A DNA stretch of 64,000 nt from positions 30,626,501 to 30,690,500 of the forward strand of contig NC_134368.1 of assembly GCF_035582795.1 (NCBI RefSeq), read 5' to 3'. The position numbers were made by a program, and so were the translations under genes. This document shows, piece after piece, positions 26,801-39,000 of this stretch; within the stretch, counting starts at the first letter, position 1, and every line of letters begins with the position of its first letter. The DNA is from Mycteria americana (taxonomy: Eukaryota > Chordata > Aves > Ciconiiformes > Ciconiidae). The notes under the pieces are model-generated. The model did not search any database and had not been told where the DNA came from. It worked only from the letters and a program-made list of their open reading frames with translations.

Positions 26801-28178
26801 ACTTTTAGAGTGTCTCTTTGTATTTTTAGGGGAAAAAGAGTAAGGAGGGAATATAAAAGTTCAGAAATGTTTTACAAGTGGAAGCACATTTAAGTCTACA
26901 GTTCAGGGATTCTACTGATGTTGTGGGCTAAGATCTGATTTAGCTTCTTGTGTCACACTGGACATGTTACTTGCTGTATGCCTATTCGTATGTCCAGAGT
27001 CATTACCCCTTTGTTCCTCCTCTTATCTCTGTGTCATAGGAACCAGACTAGCAAATAGGAGACAGTGGTTTCTGCCCTCTGTTGCAAGGACATAAGGGAA
27101 AACAAACCATGTTTAAACCAGTCTTAAGCAGTCCCTAACTTCCATCTGCTGGTGCCTTCTCCGTTCATTGTAGCCGTACAAATATGTGCATCTGCATAGT
27201 GATCTGGACTGGACAATTTCCCAGGGAATGAGCGCAGCTTGCTCAGATGCCATGGTTAATGGAAATGGAAATCAAATTGTACTTTGAGAGAGCTTCTCAT
27301 TGTGCCTCACTGCAATATCAATCAGCTTAAAAGAGATTTGTCAGTGCATTATGCTAAGTTTGCTAACATCTCACTGAAACACGGACCCTACTGCAGATAG
27401 GTATTAATAAACAGTGGGCTTAGTAATTAACCTGCAAGTAGATTTCCAAAGGGGTGCCTGACTCGTGTCAGCATTCCTACTGGATTGTGGCGGTCCATCC
27501 TTTAGCTTGTTGGTGATGGCAGTCAGCTGCAGACTGCTTTGCAGCTCACTTTCAAGAGAGCATCTTTTCACTTTCTGGTCATTGTTCAGTTACACACGAC
27601 ATACTTCTGAATAAATCCGTTAAGACCAGTACTCTGTTTTTTTTACTCTCTGACTCACTCCTATACTAAAGGAAGCTGCCAAATAATAATGGCTGAGTAG
27701 TTTCCTAGTAGGGATTACTGATTTTTGTTTGTTTGTCTTCAAACGTGTTTTTAACTAGCCGGAATCCATCCAATTGTGCATGTAACTAGATTATGTAGCC
27801 ACATTATTTATTGTAACATTCCTTGCCTGTTTCCTCCAATTGTCTTTGTTTCATCCACATGTTACATTTGGTTCAAAGTAATTACAAATTCTGTAGAGCA
27901 GGAATTAGCCCAGTAGGCCTCTTGACTGAATATTAATTCATTAAAGAATAATGATTAACAAACTCTTCTCCCCATTTATTTAAAAGTAGCTTTAATTAGG
28001 TGTCCGTTGTGCTGTGACTGACACTCTGAACTCACCACTTTAAATGATAATGCATTTCATCGTACTTTTTGGCACTGTATAAGATAAACTTTTGCAGTTA
28101 AATTAAGTCATATGTGACTACTTTTTCTTCTTTTCTTTAGTTAAAGTAAATAAATATGGAGATACCTGGGACGAGTAA
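11791..28178 (+). CDS. OCIAD1: OCIA domain-containing protein 1 (eight coding exons)
   Basis: OCIAD1 is a small membrane protein of endosomes and the inner mitochondrial membrane, linked to STAT3 signalling and to complex III assembly. The exons are 11791-11841, 12646-12730, 16508-16561, 17062-17109, 21389-21518, 23702-23910, 25294-25443 and 28141-28178. All have AG/GT borders and phases that agree, giving 254 residues against about 245 in human. The OCIA domain spans about residues 22-115. It starts at [10 protein letters not shown], has hydrophobic segments near 47-62 and 75-90 (with GYLAGKISY), and ends with the CSEKFKKL motif. The serine-rich middle and the C-terminus (ITYEELRNK, then [10 protein letters not shown] at the stop) match human OCIAD1 as I remember it. 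The start has G at +4 and lies in the CpG island. Oddities: exon 1 is unlike the human N-terminus, and the family's ESFWxR motif reads ESARYR. The identification is firm; the exon 1 end and the start codon are the least certain parts. Confidence 0.92.
12646..12730 (+). CDS. OCIAD1: OCIAD1 exon 2
   Basis: It begins after AAAG| and ends at AGAG|GTAAGT, phase 0 in and phase 1 out. It encodes the start of the OCIA domain ([18 protein letters not shown]). The Phe-Trp of the family signature is replaced by Ala-Arg. Confidence 0.9.
16508..16561 (+). CDS. OCIAD1: OCIAD1 exon 3
   Basis: This 54-base exon lies between TTCACAG and GTAAAG and encodes the first hydrophobic OCIA segment ([17 protein letters not shown]). 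OCIAD2 exon 3 has the same length and phase. Confidence 0.93.
17062..17109 (+). CDS. OCIAD1: OCIAD1 exon 4
   Basis: This 48-base exon lies between TTTTCAG and GTAAGT and encodes [15 protein letters not shown]. The S-RFGS-K pattern is conserved with OCIAD2 exon 4, which also has 48 bases. Confidence 0.93.
17223..18022 (-). mobile_element. CR1 LINE, 5'-truncated, minus strand
   Basis: The plus strand begins with the ATAGAATCATAGAAT repeats and the GAAGGGACC motif that are the reverse complement of an avian CR1 3' end. Going up on the minus strand, broken frames show CR1 reverse-transcriptase C-terminal motifs: [10 protein letters not shown] near 17.40 kb, [15 protein letters not shown] near 17.60 kb, and [14 protein letters not shown] plus [13 protein letters not shown] near 17.70-17.78 kb. 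Frames are broken, so the copy is dead. A short second ATAGAATCATAGAAT motif occurs at the far edge (about 18006-18021). It lies in OCIAD1 intron 4, antisense to the gene. Confidence 0.95.
21389..21518 (+). CDS. OCIAD1: OCIAD1 exon 5
   Basis: This 130-base exon, phase 1 in and phase 2 out, encodes the second hydrophobic segment and its Lys-rich end ([13 protein letters not shown], then [17 protein letters not shown]). The donor is AA|GTAAGA. Confidence 0.95.
23702..23910 (+). CDS. OCIAD1: OCIAD1 exon 6
   Basis: This 209-base exon, after TTTTCCAG, encodes a Ser-rich, probably disordered segment containing [20 protein letters not shown], very close to human OCIAD1. Its donor is CAAG|GTGTGT. 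Confidence 0.95.
24249..24272. repeat. C13-T11 homopolymer junction
   Basis: Thirteen C followed directly by eleven T, with more T before. It lies in OCIAD1 intron 6. Confidence 0.9.
25294..25443 (+). CDS. OCIAD1: OCIAD1 exon 7
   Basis: This 150-base exon, after GTTTTCAG, encodes [20 protein letters not shown] and the following charged segment, as in human OCIAD1. The donor is GAAG|GTAATA. Confidence 0.95.
28141..28178 (+). CDS. OCIAD1: OCIAD1 exon 8 with stop codon
   Basis: After TTTCTTTAG it encodes [12 protein letters not shown] (first codon split) and TAA. The extreme C-terminus is the most conserved tag of OCIAD1. Confidence 0.95.
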
Positions 28179-28570
28179 GAGCTGAATGAAGAACTGAAGA
28201 AAATTATCTCCTGTCAGCTAACTTGAACTTCATCTAGATTAGTCACGGTATCGGCACCTTTGGTGTGTTCTGCCAGGCACAGCTATTAATAAATGAGGAG
28301 AAAATCCTGACTTGCCAGAAGATCAAAAAAAAAAAGTATTCAGGCTTAATTTTTTTTAATTTTGCATAAATGGCAAGCGAGGCTATTGTGAGGTGTCATG
28401 ACTACAAACCATTTGTGCTATTGTTTAAGAATGAAAAGGGTAACTGGCAATACCTAATACAAATGTATAGCAAAAGGTAAAAATATATGTAAATAAATGC
28501 AATCACATGTATTGGGAAGGGAAAAATATCAGAATCTTCTAAAATTGTTGAGACTTGCATTAAAAGTTAC
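28179..28570 (+). other. OCIAD1: OCIAD1 3' UTR with candidate polyadenylation signals
   Basis: AATAAA occurs at 28288-28293 and 28492-28497, and ATTAAA at 28559-28564. The 3' end of the shorter mRNA forms is expected 10-30 bases after one of these. Longer forms cannot be excluded. Confidence 0.5.
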
Positions 28571-31500
28571 CTGTAGAACTAACCTTTCACTTTGTTTTGT
28601 CTGAAAGGGATATGCTGGAAACCTCAAATTGTTGTCATGCTTGCTTAGTAACGTTTGGAATAACACTGTGAACTATTCAGGGAAAAAGGGCTGAGGAACC
28701 TAGCCAAACACATAAGTAAGCATACTTCACTGTTTTTCAAAACTGTTTTCATGGTGCCAGCTGTATCTTTAGACCGATATTCTGACTTTTGCCCATGCTA
28801 GGTCTCTTAAGACAGTAATTTCAGAGGAAGATCGAATGAAATTGCAGGTATTTAAAGTAGTTATATCTAAGTGCAGAAGGTTAAACCTGATAAACTTTTA
28901 CCAAAGTTTGAATGGTGTCTTGACTGTTAATAATTAGGTTTTGTGTATTTAGCCTTATTTCTCAGTTTGTGCATGTCATGACAAAAACCCCATGTTTATG
29001 GAGAAAAGATCCAGATCAAATGAACATTGCATTATTATTACCGTAAAAAAAGAGCTGCATTGGCAAAACTACTGAAGAGTATTTCCTAATGTTTGCATCG
29101 CCTGCTCTGTCTCCATTATGGACTGCAAATGTTGTCTTCCATTAGAGATTCTCATAGTCTCAGCTGTGCTGTTTCATCTGACAGCACTGTGTTTATTTGG
29201 GGGTTTTGCCTATAGGTGAGCAAAAACCACAATGAAGTTGATAGCATAAAAGCATTCCTGACATCCTTGTTGGAGGTGAAAAATAACAAGATGAAAATTC
29301 TCGAAGACGTTATTGATGTAGTGGACTAGCAGCAGAGCAGCATAAATGAGAAGATTATTTTGGGGAGGTACAGAGCAGTTGGCTGAAATGAGGAGGAAAA
29401 AATGGGGGGGAAGATGAGAATGCCGAAAGAGCCAAATACTACTTACAATAATCAAAACAGGAAGGTTCCTTTCAGAAAAGCGGATCTTAAAAAAAGGAAT
29501 GTGCTAATCAGGTGATCTTGAAGTTGTATCAAAAAATGTAACTTACAGAGAATGCTTCTCATGGCCGTGATGAGAGAACTCTGAAAATACACAAAGTCTG
29601 CCAGAATTGCATTGCTGTGTTTTTTAGTGCGCTATTCCAAAGCTGATTAGATTTATCATGAAAATATTCACAAAGTTTCTTAGCTGTGAGTTATGCAAGT
29701 AACAGGAGACACAAGATGTAGATGATAAAACTGGAGCAGATTCCTATGGTGGTGGTTTTCCACCTGTAAAAAGAAGAAATGCTTTTTCTTTTGAATGAAT
29801 CAAAATTTTGGATGAATGAGAAGTCTCCAAGTGGGAAAACACAGGAGCAGGCTTACAGCATTGAGGAAATAGCAACACCAAGGAGACACAAACTATTCAA
29901 CAATAAGCTTGCCAATAAGAATATTTCTTTTTTTTTATTTTGAGGGATTTGGGGATAATACTGGATTTTCCCAAGTAAAAGATTATAAGGATATAGTAAC
30001 TTTTTTTTGTCCCCTCAGGAATCATAATGCATGCTTACCCTGCAAGTTATTTGTGTAAGGGAGTGATCATCTCAGGAGCTGACTATATGAGTTAATGTAA
30101 ATACCTCTGCAGCGTGGACGCTCCACTGAAAAGTGAGACTCCCTCTATTTCTCGACATTCACTGCAAAAGTTACTGTTGTGCCAGTAAACTTACTTATGT
30201 GTCGTCAAGTATTTAATAATACACTGGAGTCCTGGGTCGGGTTGAAGGCCTTGTACTCCTGTTCCTGGCCCTTCTCCGGGTCTCAGTCTCAGGGCATTTG
30301 CTGCGCTGCACACTTGAATGGGTACTGTCGGTACTGATTGTTGTGTATGTCCTGCTGTACGTATTTGGTCTTACTGTGTGCTTCTGGTTATTTGTGTGTT
30401 CGTCTTCCTGACAGAATACTGGCTGGGGACCAGCTAGTACAGAACGGACACAGAGGGCAGAGTATTTAACCCTATGCAATTTAAGTGCTGAAAAGGTAAC
30501 GCCTATTTCAGACCTAGCTCTCGCAAACTGTAATGTTTGGAGAATGCTCATTTTGCATGCTGGTAACTGATAAGTAGCAGTTAATGTGATTATCTACAGT
30601 TCATATGATTATCAGAAGCCCGCGATATGAAAATGAGACTTCCTTCAAAGTGTTTTGCCTCAAATTAATGTTTTAGGTGGGCAAACACAGCATTTTATAG
30701 AAAACTGTATTAGAATTTTTTTTCCTTTCTTAGAGGAGAAAATAAAAGGCATATATCATATATAAATAATGTTGTTTTAAAGGTTTAATGTCTCTGCCTA
30801 AGGTAACATTGTGTATACATAAGACTTCTAAATTTAATATAATGTTTTCATTCTGTTGCATCTAGTTGATACCTCTCAGAGGATATACTTTTTTTTGTAC
30901 TTGGGAACAAATTGGGTTTTACCATCAAACAATTTAAAATTCTTTGGCTTTCCATCACGTACTTAGTAAGTATTAAATACAGGAGAGTTTACAATCGTAG
31001 CTGTTAATCGGATAGGGTATTGAAAACAGGTATCTTGTCTAAGTTGGGTCACGTTCCGTTTGCTGTAGCAATGTCTGTGTTGACCCCCTGATTCACTAAA
31101 TAGCCATGGGAGTTCAGTCTTCATCCTTCCCTTTTCCTCCACACCTTCCATTATCACCACCTTCTTTCAGAGTGGTTCTTTTCCAGTCTCGTGATTTCAT
31201 GGCAGCTCCCCAGTTGCCTATGAGCAGCTTGCTCATACTGCACTTAGGTGACTTTCGGGGATTTTTAACTGCATCTGAGCGTCTTAGAGCTGATGGCAGG
31301 GTTATTGTCCCTGAAAACGATGTGACTAGATATAAAGAACTAGTAAGAATGGTGAATGTGTGAAGAAAGAAAGAAAGAAAGGTGTGACAGACCCTCTTGT
31401 TTTATGTTTACATGTATTTCCAGCTAATGCACACCGTATTTTTCTTAATTCATTAACCAGGCCAACTGTCTTCCTGGAATATAGGTCCCTCACTTCTCTT

Positions 31501-31968
31501 CAAAAATCACAGTAAGAATTTCACTTTGCAAATGTTAGCATTCGTATTTCCAGTTGGGTATGCTTACAATCTGACCTAACCACAAAGACGGTGGTATTCA
31601 AAAAGACTTGAAGTTGTCCTATGGGCCATCATACCTATATGTGCATTAATAAGTGCGAATTAACCTATATTTATTGCAAAGCTAAGTAAATTTTATTTTA
31701 TTCTGCAAAATAAATTTTAACTACATAAAAAAATTATACCTGAAATCAAACACCAGGAAATGACTCTGAATGCTTCACTATGAACATTTCTAAAAAAGCT
31801 TTAAAGTAATTGCTTTCACAATTTCTTAAAACTCTTAAAAATAAGGAGTTGCATGGCCGGTTTAAAGGAGCTAGTAGCATTTGTCTCAAGTTAGTTGTTA
31901 CTAACATGCATGAACACAGAGAGAGGGTTGTGAAAATGTGCCTCAGCTCTTTAACAGCTGGTAAAGCT

Positions 31969-32601
31969 CTACTGAAGGTCCTGGTCCTGAATGTTTTTGT
32001 CTTTCCCCAAATTAGCAGGCATGCTTAGAGTCCCAAGTAAGTACACAACCTGACCTTCCCAGGAGTTTGTTCCTAGTAAGGTTGTTGGGAACACGCCTAT
32101 GTTAAAGAGAAAAGCGTCAATGAAACCTTTGATTGGCTTAATGAAAGTTAAGCAGATTTGTGGAAGCCTGGGGAAATTGTATGTACTGTGCCAAACTGAA
32201 CCCACCAATTTCTTGCCTCCTTGAGATGCAAGAAGAAATCCTGGCTTCTCCACTATTTGTTGGAAGCTAAAAGACCTGTTTGTTTTCCCCGTGCTGGACT
32301 TTTCACATGGTAGCCCTTTGGGAGGAACTCGTTCAACCTGTGCCCACTGCAGGATGCACATCCAGCTCAGCTCCTCGGCTGTCATACCTACATCAAACCT
32401 TTCATAGTAAGGCTTTGCTTGCCACCCAGTCCTTCTGACTTGCAACCAGAATAAGTTATCTCTGGAATCTCTTAAGGGAGACAATAGCACTATAAATATT
32501 CCTTTACTTTTTGCAGTTTGGTCACCTGTTAAGTTGGTTGTATAAATCAACAAATCGTGTTTGGATTTTAATCTCAAGGCAATAAATGGGCCAATTTGCA
32601 T
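31969..32601 (-). other. Unidentified 210-codon open frame
   Basis: I do not recognise this protein. The frame has an ATG and stays open for 210 codons in moderately AT-rich DNA, which is long for chance. Its composition looks protein-like: several Trp (WLQVRRTGW, MCILQW), scattered Cys and mixed hydrophobic and polar stretches, with no low-complexity bias. There is no obvious signal peptide. A second minus-strand frame of 73 codons lies just upstream at 32700-32921, also with Trp and Pro. The pair could be the decayed coding remains of an endogenous retrovirus or a retrocopy, or chance. No splice sites, promoter or family motif was identified. Confidence 0.3.
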
Positions 32602-34179
32602 CTCGTAACTATTTCAGGCCCTTGCCTTGGTTCTGTTCATATGGGTTTGCACTAGTTCAGCTAAGCCAATGCAGGTTTGGACACAGATATGCCTTGAGTT
32701 TATATGTCAGGTATTTTCTTTGCTAATGTAAGAACTGGACAGAAACCACTAGCACCAGACAAAAGTTTGAGGCATCTTTGAGTAGCTGCATTAGAACCCT
32801 GAACCAAAGAATCCCAGGGAGTCTTAGACATGAACAACCTTGGCCAAGGCACAGATTTCCAGTTCATATGGCCATCACATGAATTGTTCTTTCCAAATGA
32901 GGAAGGTAAAACAACCAGCATTTTTATTTAACTGAAGTAAAGCAATGTAGCAATAATTATATGCATATAATGCATAACTTCAGGTTATAAGATGTGACAA
33001 AAGGTAAATGGATTCTTGGATCTAACAGTGACTGAGAGCTGCTGGAGAGGAGATGACAGTCCCGTGGGGACATACTTTGTATGTATTTACTTCAGATAAA
33101 TTAAAACATAATTCTTAAGGAATCAAAACATTAATGGCCATGATTTAAAACATTTGTTTGTACTCTTTAATGCTAATGAATACCAGTTACTATGCTACTT
33201 ATATATTGCTGTTTTAATACTTACCACTTGTTTACTGTTTTTTTTTATTGAAAAAGTCGAAATTTCCTGAGATTTTAAGATACACGATAATACACAGTAA
33301 TACATAGTTTCAACATACAGCCATAATGTCTCCTGTTTAGCAGAAGCATAGCTTTGCAAAACTAAAAAGCAAGAGTCTTCTATGAGCTACTTCCATAACG
33401 TGACACTGCAGTAAACAAAAAAGGATGTATGCTAAAGGCATTGCACAGGCATCTGATACAAAGGATATTCAATCAAACACAACTTTCACTTATCCTTGAA
33501 ATGAGACAAAATCTTAAGATGAAAGAGAAATGAAGTTTGATAGATTTCCTTTGCCAGAACTCCAAGTAAATCATTCAGGATTAAAAATCCATAGTGTATA
33601 ACCTTTGTCTTGTTGTTTTTCCAGTTGCTCTGTGATGATGTAGGCCTCTATTTTCAGGATATGCAATCTTGGCATGAACAGCTTCTCAAATAAAAAAATC
33701 TCAGTTCATTCCTTACATGGAATGCTATACATTCTTTTCTACTCTCTCTAATCCAGAGTAGAAGCACATTTCTCATGCATTAGATTTTTTTTTTAATTAA
33801 GCTAAAATTAGGTTCTGTATAAATATAATGCCAAAATAAATAATTTTGTTTGGCTTAATTCTGTAGTTTAGATATAATTGCAATCTTAACTATCTGAGGA
33901 TAACTAGCATTTTAAAACACTGTAACTGACACAGGAAAGGGTGAATTTGGTTGCAGTAGCTGATGCCTAATCAATGATGGATTATTAACAATGTCTAAAT
34001 CATCTTTTAAATAAGCCATGCCAAGTAGAAAACATTTCTGCCGGTACAGTTTCCTGCAACCAGTGTATATGGCTATGTGCTTGTGTTGAAGAGCTAAGTG
34101 TGGTTTTTAGGGTCCCCTTAGATTTTATGAAGGACTGCATTCATTTTTCCTCTCACCCCATACATGCTAGATAACGTGC

Positions 34180-34450
34180 AGCTGTCAACCGGCTTTGAAG
34201 GCTGCATTGTAGACGCAAGTCACGCACCGTGCTGGGGGAGCAACAAGTGACCAAGAAGGAGCCCCTTTGGCCCGCGCGGGGAGAAGCAGAGGAGAGCGCA
34301 CAAGGGGAGAAGGCCGGGGCGGCAGAGCAGCTGTCTGACCGGCGGCCGCCCGCCAGAGCTGCCAGCTGCTCAGCAGCGTGGTGTGAAACCCCTGCCGAGA
34401 CAAGGGCAGGCTGTGTGTCTGGCGACGGCCGGAAGCGGCTCCCGAGATTA
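34180..34450. other. Isolated GC-rich, CpG-containing patch
   Basis: This is about 270 bases of GC-rich sequence with many CpGs (for example around 34271-34281 and 34340-34352) in AT-rich surroundings, 6 kb from OCIAD1 and over 8 kb from the OCIAD2 coding end. A 198-codon minus-strand frame (34153-34749) crosses it, but low stop density explains much of that. It could be an orphan CpG island, an enhancer, a lncRNA start or an inserted retrocopy. Confidence 0.4.
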
Positions 34451-35559
34451 TTATGATCTACTGGATCCATGGAGCTAATCGGGAGAATGGGAGTGATTAA
34501 ATGGCAAGCATTTGCTGCTGGGAAAGGTTTCAGATTTGTATTTTGAAGTATGATATGGCAGGAAGTAACCTTGGGCATGTGCAGTTCAGTCATTGCAGAC
34601 CTTAGCCTACAGCTGGAGTGAGTGAACGGTAGGTTTAAAATATGCCTCTGGGAGGAAGCTTTAAAGCTGTTTCTTGCTCTGAAATACCTGAGCTTGCTGC
34701 TGTGCCTAACCAACATATAGCATTGCTGCTGAATGCTCAAAACGTGCACATGTCAGAAGTAACACTTAAAAGTTCAGCTAAGTGGGTTTTTTAATGCAAG
34801 ATTCTAGCATCTGCTTTGGAAGTGCCATGGCTCTCAAACAATCTGTATGTTATAGGCAACGGGAAAAACCTCCATTCCCACCTCCCTATTTTTTTTATGC
34901 TTCATCAGCAGACAAAAGCACTATATTGTAATTAAAATGATTTAAAGGTATGTTTTCTCAGGAATCTTAAATCTTGTGCTCTCTGCACATGAAGATGTTT
35001 CAGTCTCTGCTCCTAGATATTAGCTACCTGGGTTTTATTTCATATGGCAAGGCTCTTAACCTGGTTTTTGAACAGCTATAAGAATATTAGAATCACCATA
35101 ATGGTCACCCTGTCTCCCACGTCAGCTAATGATCCTTCTAGACAGAAATCCCTCACCGGTATGCCCTCCTGTCCTTCTCTCCTCAGAGCTGAGGAGCTTC
35201 CTGAGACAAAGGTTGCATGTGGATCATGCCAGATGTTTAACAGCCACCAAGTCTCTGCGTGGATGGTACTTTCTGGAGCCATTTTATTTGTTTCCAGCAT
35301 ATCCTGTGGCAAGAAGATCCACAATGGAATCATGCTGTATAAAGAAGTGCTTCTTTTCTGTTTGTTTTCAATCTGATTTAACCGACTGCCGACTGGTTGT
35401 AATTTTACAAAAAACAGCAATTACTCGTTCCCTATGCATCTTTCACACTGTTACAGATATCATATTCTTCATCTTGAGTTGTTCTCAACCTGGAAAGTGA
35501 GTTCCTTAATCTCTTGTGAAGAAACCATTTTGTACCTCTCATCTCCCCCACCTTTTTCT

Positions 35560-36040
35560 GTCTCAGCTCTATTGTGTCCTTTTGAGATGGACGGGGAGGC
35601 ACCGCAATATTCAAGATGCGGTCGAGCCATAGAATTGCTCTGTAGCAATTTTTTCCTAGGAATTGTTAATGTTCTAGTTGCCTTTTGGCTGTCATAGACC
35701 ACTGATCTTATGTCTTGCGACTATGCAAAACTATGCAAAATGACTCTCAGATCTCTGTACTGAGAATGTCAGAGTAATTTAAAACCGTGTGATGCAGTTA
35801 GTATTTTTCCCCATGACAATGAAGCTTATTACTCAGTCTCTCAGTATTGAGATTTTTTCCTAGCTCTTCTATCATTTTTTCATCAAGAAACTTAGTCATG
35901 TTTTCCTTTATCAGATTATCTACTAAAATGTTGACCAGATGCCCCCTGGCACATCCCCAGAAGCCCTCTCAAGCCTTCTAGGTTTTAAACTGGCCTTGAG
36001 AACTCTCTCATTTATTTCTAGAGAACCTCATTTTCTTGAG
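35560..36040 (-). mobile_element. Old degenerate CR1-type LINE fragment
   Basis: The plus strand carries the phrases CAATATTCAAGATGCGGTCG near 35610, ATTGTTAATGTTCTAGTTGCC near 35660 and a run ending CAGATGCCCCCTGGCACATC near 35940. I recognise these as the reverse complement of reverse-transcriptase sequence of ancient amniote CR1 families. The minus strand near 35.63 kb reads ARPHLEYC, part of the same reverse transcriptase. The copy is strongly diverged, with no intact frame. Confidence 0.5.
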
Positions 36041-36048
36041 AGACTTCT

Positions 36049-36075
36049 TAAAAAAAAAAAAAAAAAAAAAAAAAA
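36049..36075 (+). repeat. A homopolymer of about 27 bases
   Basis: An uninterrupted A-run, then GG and AAAAAACC. It lies just beyond the old LINE fragment. Confidence 0.9.
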
Positions 36076-39000
36076 GGAAAAAACCATTCCACACCAAAGC
36101 ATGTGCACAGCATGGAGTAGATCCCTTTGTTCCCGAGTCCCCTCTTTCAAAAAACCAATTTATTTGTAAGGCATAACATCCTGCTGTGAAAGCTGTAATG
36201 GTTCTTCATAATATGTCATAGGTATACTTACGGTACTTTAGGACCTTACAAAGCCGCCTATTTTAGAGGTGATCCTTCAAATGAAGCACATGCTTGGGAA
36301 AACAGTACACTTTATAAAAGCTAAGTCTGTAAGTACAAGTGGCTTAGGATTTCCAAGATGTGGAACTACTGCAATGCTGATGTCAGAAGTTGGATCCCTT
36401 TTTTTGGTGCTCTTAAATGGAGCTCCTGTGCATGATGCCAAAAACGAGTTGGGTGAGTGGGACAAATTACCAGCAGCTCTTTCACTGGTAGAAATAGTCA
36501 TGAGGAAGAAGCTGCTGCTCCCAAATTAGCATTGCTGTCAGAGGCACCAGCGTGGTGCCCGAGCTAGCTGCCCTGTCTTGGCCTGGTCCAGCATGCTCCT
36601 GTTGTAACTCCTGCCCCAGAGGTTGCTCGCTTCTCACCAGCCCGCCCCAGAGCCCTCCCCTCCCATTAGCTGTGGTTGCACAGCGTGCCCTGTTCTCTCA
36701 TTCTCCTCTCAAAATGTAATAATATAAGCCCAAATCTTATTTTTGATAGAGATTTATAAAAACTTGGATAGTGAGCTTTCATCTCCCCTTCATTCCCAGT
36801 TTTAAGAGAGAATTACAGACCAGTTGGCTTGCCTAAAGTCCAACTACTAAGTCAGGATTTAAACAGGAATGTGCTTTGTTTTCAACCTACAGTTGCTTGC
36901 TCTTCTAAAACACAACCTTTTTTTTTTTTTTAATTTGGTTTGAATACAGTATTTGTAAAATAATTTCAAATAGCTAATAGGAAAGTCCCCAAAGACAAGG
37001 AATCTATTGCAGTTGTTTGAAGTTAATGTCATTATAGCTTTCCTCCTCTACTCTGACCCTTTTTCTATTCATAATTTCATAAAGTGGATTGAGGCTTACA
37101 CAAAGCTACTCACTTTGCATGCATTACAGCTGAAGGATGTATTTTGTTTCTTGATTTTAGCAAGTATGTGGACTTCAACTAAGCTGTGATATGCCTCAGC
37201 ACACAGTTAAACTCCCTCATCTCTGGGTGAAGAAAGTAAGCTCTACTTTCCAGATACAAATGATTAATAGGAAGTTATGTATGTTCATTGGATTTTTTTA
37301 GCCTTTTTGTCACATCTTCCTGCCAAAAGGGAATGTATATCCTATTATTAGTACAAAAAAATACTAAAAAAAGTTTAGCACTATATAAACAATGCTCGAT
37401 CCTTTGTAAGGTCAACTATTCTTCCTCCTGGAGATCTCTTCCCCTCTAATTCCAGACTGAAATAAAGATTACGGAAGCAACTGATTACCTCAAATCTTTC
37501 CCTGTTTTTTTAATGTCACCCCTAAATTCAATATATTCAACTTCTGCTTCAATTAAAAACAAATTCTTTAACCGACTTGTATGGAATGCATGATAGTAAC
37601 AGTCGACATAGATTAGCTCATTAAATTGTGCATAATTACTATAAAATGGCTGTACTGCCTTACAGTTCTTAGAGCACTCTCTGTTAATCATCAGGAGCTT
37701 ATCTTCCCAAGTAGAAAAATCATGAGGGCCTGGCCGTGAGAGCACATGAGGTTTTGTCCAGCTCTTCCTGTCTCCCCTTTGCATAAAGTAATCATGTAAA
37801 ATAATCAGTATGCATTTAAATGTTCCTTTCTACATCATGCAGCACGCTACTAACACCCCAACACCTGCTTTCTTATAGAACTCCTCCTGTGAACTACAAG
37901 GCACTTTGTCATATTTCTTTGTCAAATCTTGAGAAGCTTAAAAGTTTAAGTAGGTCCTGTAAACCATCCAGTGCTAAAATATCCAGCATCTGTCTGATTC
38001 CCCCCCTAGAACACACATCCATCCACCAGGAAAGTTCCAACACACCTGTAAGTCATAGCACAATGAAAGCCAGTTGGCTCCAATTTTATCGAATCAAGTA
38101 ACATGGTACAGAATGTGTTGTGAGTCTTCCTCGTGCTTTTGTAGCTGGTGCTTTTGGGAGAGTCAGTTAACTTAAATTCTACATTATTTTAAAATTTTTA
38201 AGTTATATTTAAGAAGTATTACAACATCATTACTACCTCATTATAAAGGCTTGTAGCTCAGCTGCACACTTAACAAGATTGTTGGTCGAGCAAAGCAGGA
38301 GAAATTGTATTTTAACAGAATTAAATAACAACCTTGCCAAAACAAGTTTTTTTCTCAGATCAAGGAGTATTATGTGGAGCCTGACACCTGACAGGCTTAA
38401 ATAATTATTTGGCCATAAATCCTCTGAAGTACAGAAAAATGCTTTTAAAGACCTCCTAAAGAACAGGTTGCCCATAAGCTGTGCTCATTTTTCCTTTGAT
38501 ATGCACAAATTTAGTGCTAATACAGCTTAGATTCACAAGCAGCCTTTTTTTCATAACAGTATCATAGTAACCCATGAACTTAGATCCACACAATTAGCTA
38601 ATCAGAGTATTGCCTCTTGCAAAGTATGGAAATAAATTTAGAAAAAAAGGCGACAATTTTTATATAACAGTACATTTATTACACCAAAGTGAAAGGAAGC
38701 CTGAACAAAATTACACTTAAAGCAAAGTTAAGTAACTAAGTTGTAACCCCAGGGGGTAACACTGACCACAAGAACAACCTCAGAGCCTGACATGAAAGGT
38801 CCTCTGTCACATGCATCAATCTCCTCGGCATCACATGGAAGTAATAGCTTGCCTCAGATAACACAGGCATGACTAACCTTGGTGCAGTTTGTTGCTGTTA
38901 TCTTGACAGCAGATGTCAGATGAAGAGAAAGTAGCTGAGACATGTCACCGTACAAGTTTTGCTGGCTATCACAGTACACCTGTGATAATGACATTATTTT

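Larger units (their letters stand above)
11842..28140 (+). other. OCIAD1: OCIAD1 introns 1-7
   Basis: The introns are 11842-12645, 12731-16507, 16562-17061, 17110-21388, 21519-23701, 23911-25293 and 25444-28140. Intron 4 carries the CR1 LINE. Intron 6 carries a C-run next to a T-run at 24249-24272. I see no other recognisable element or nested gene; the open frames inside are short. Confidence 0.8.
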
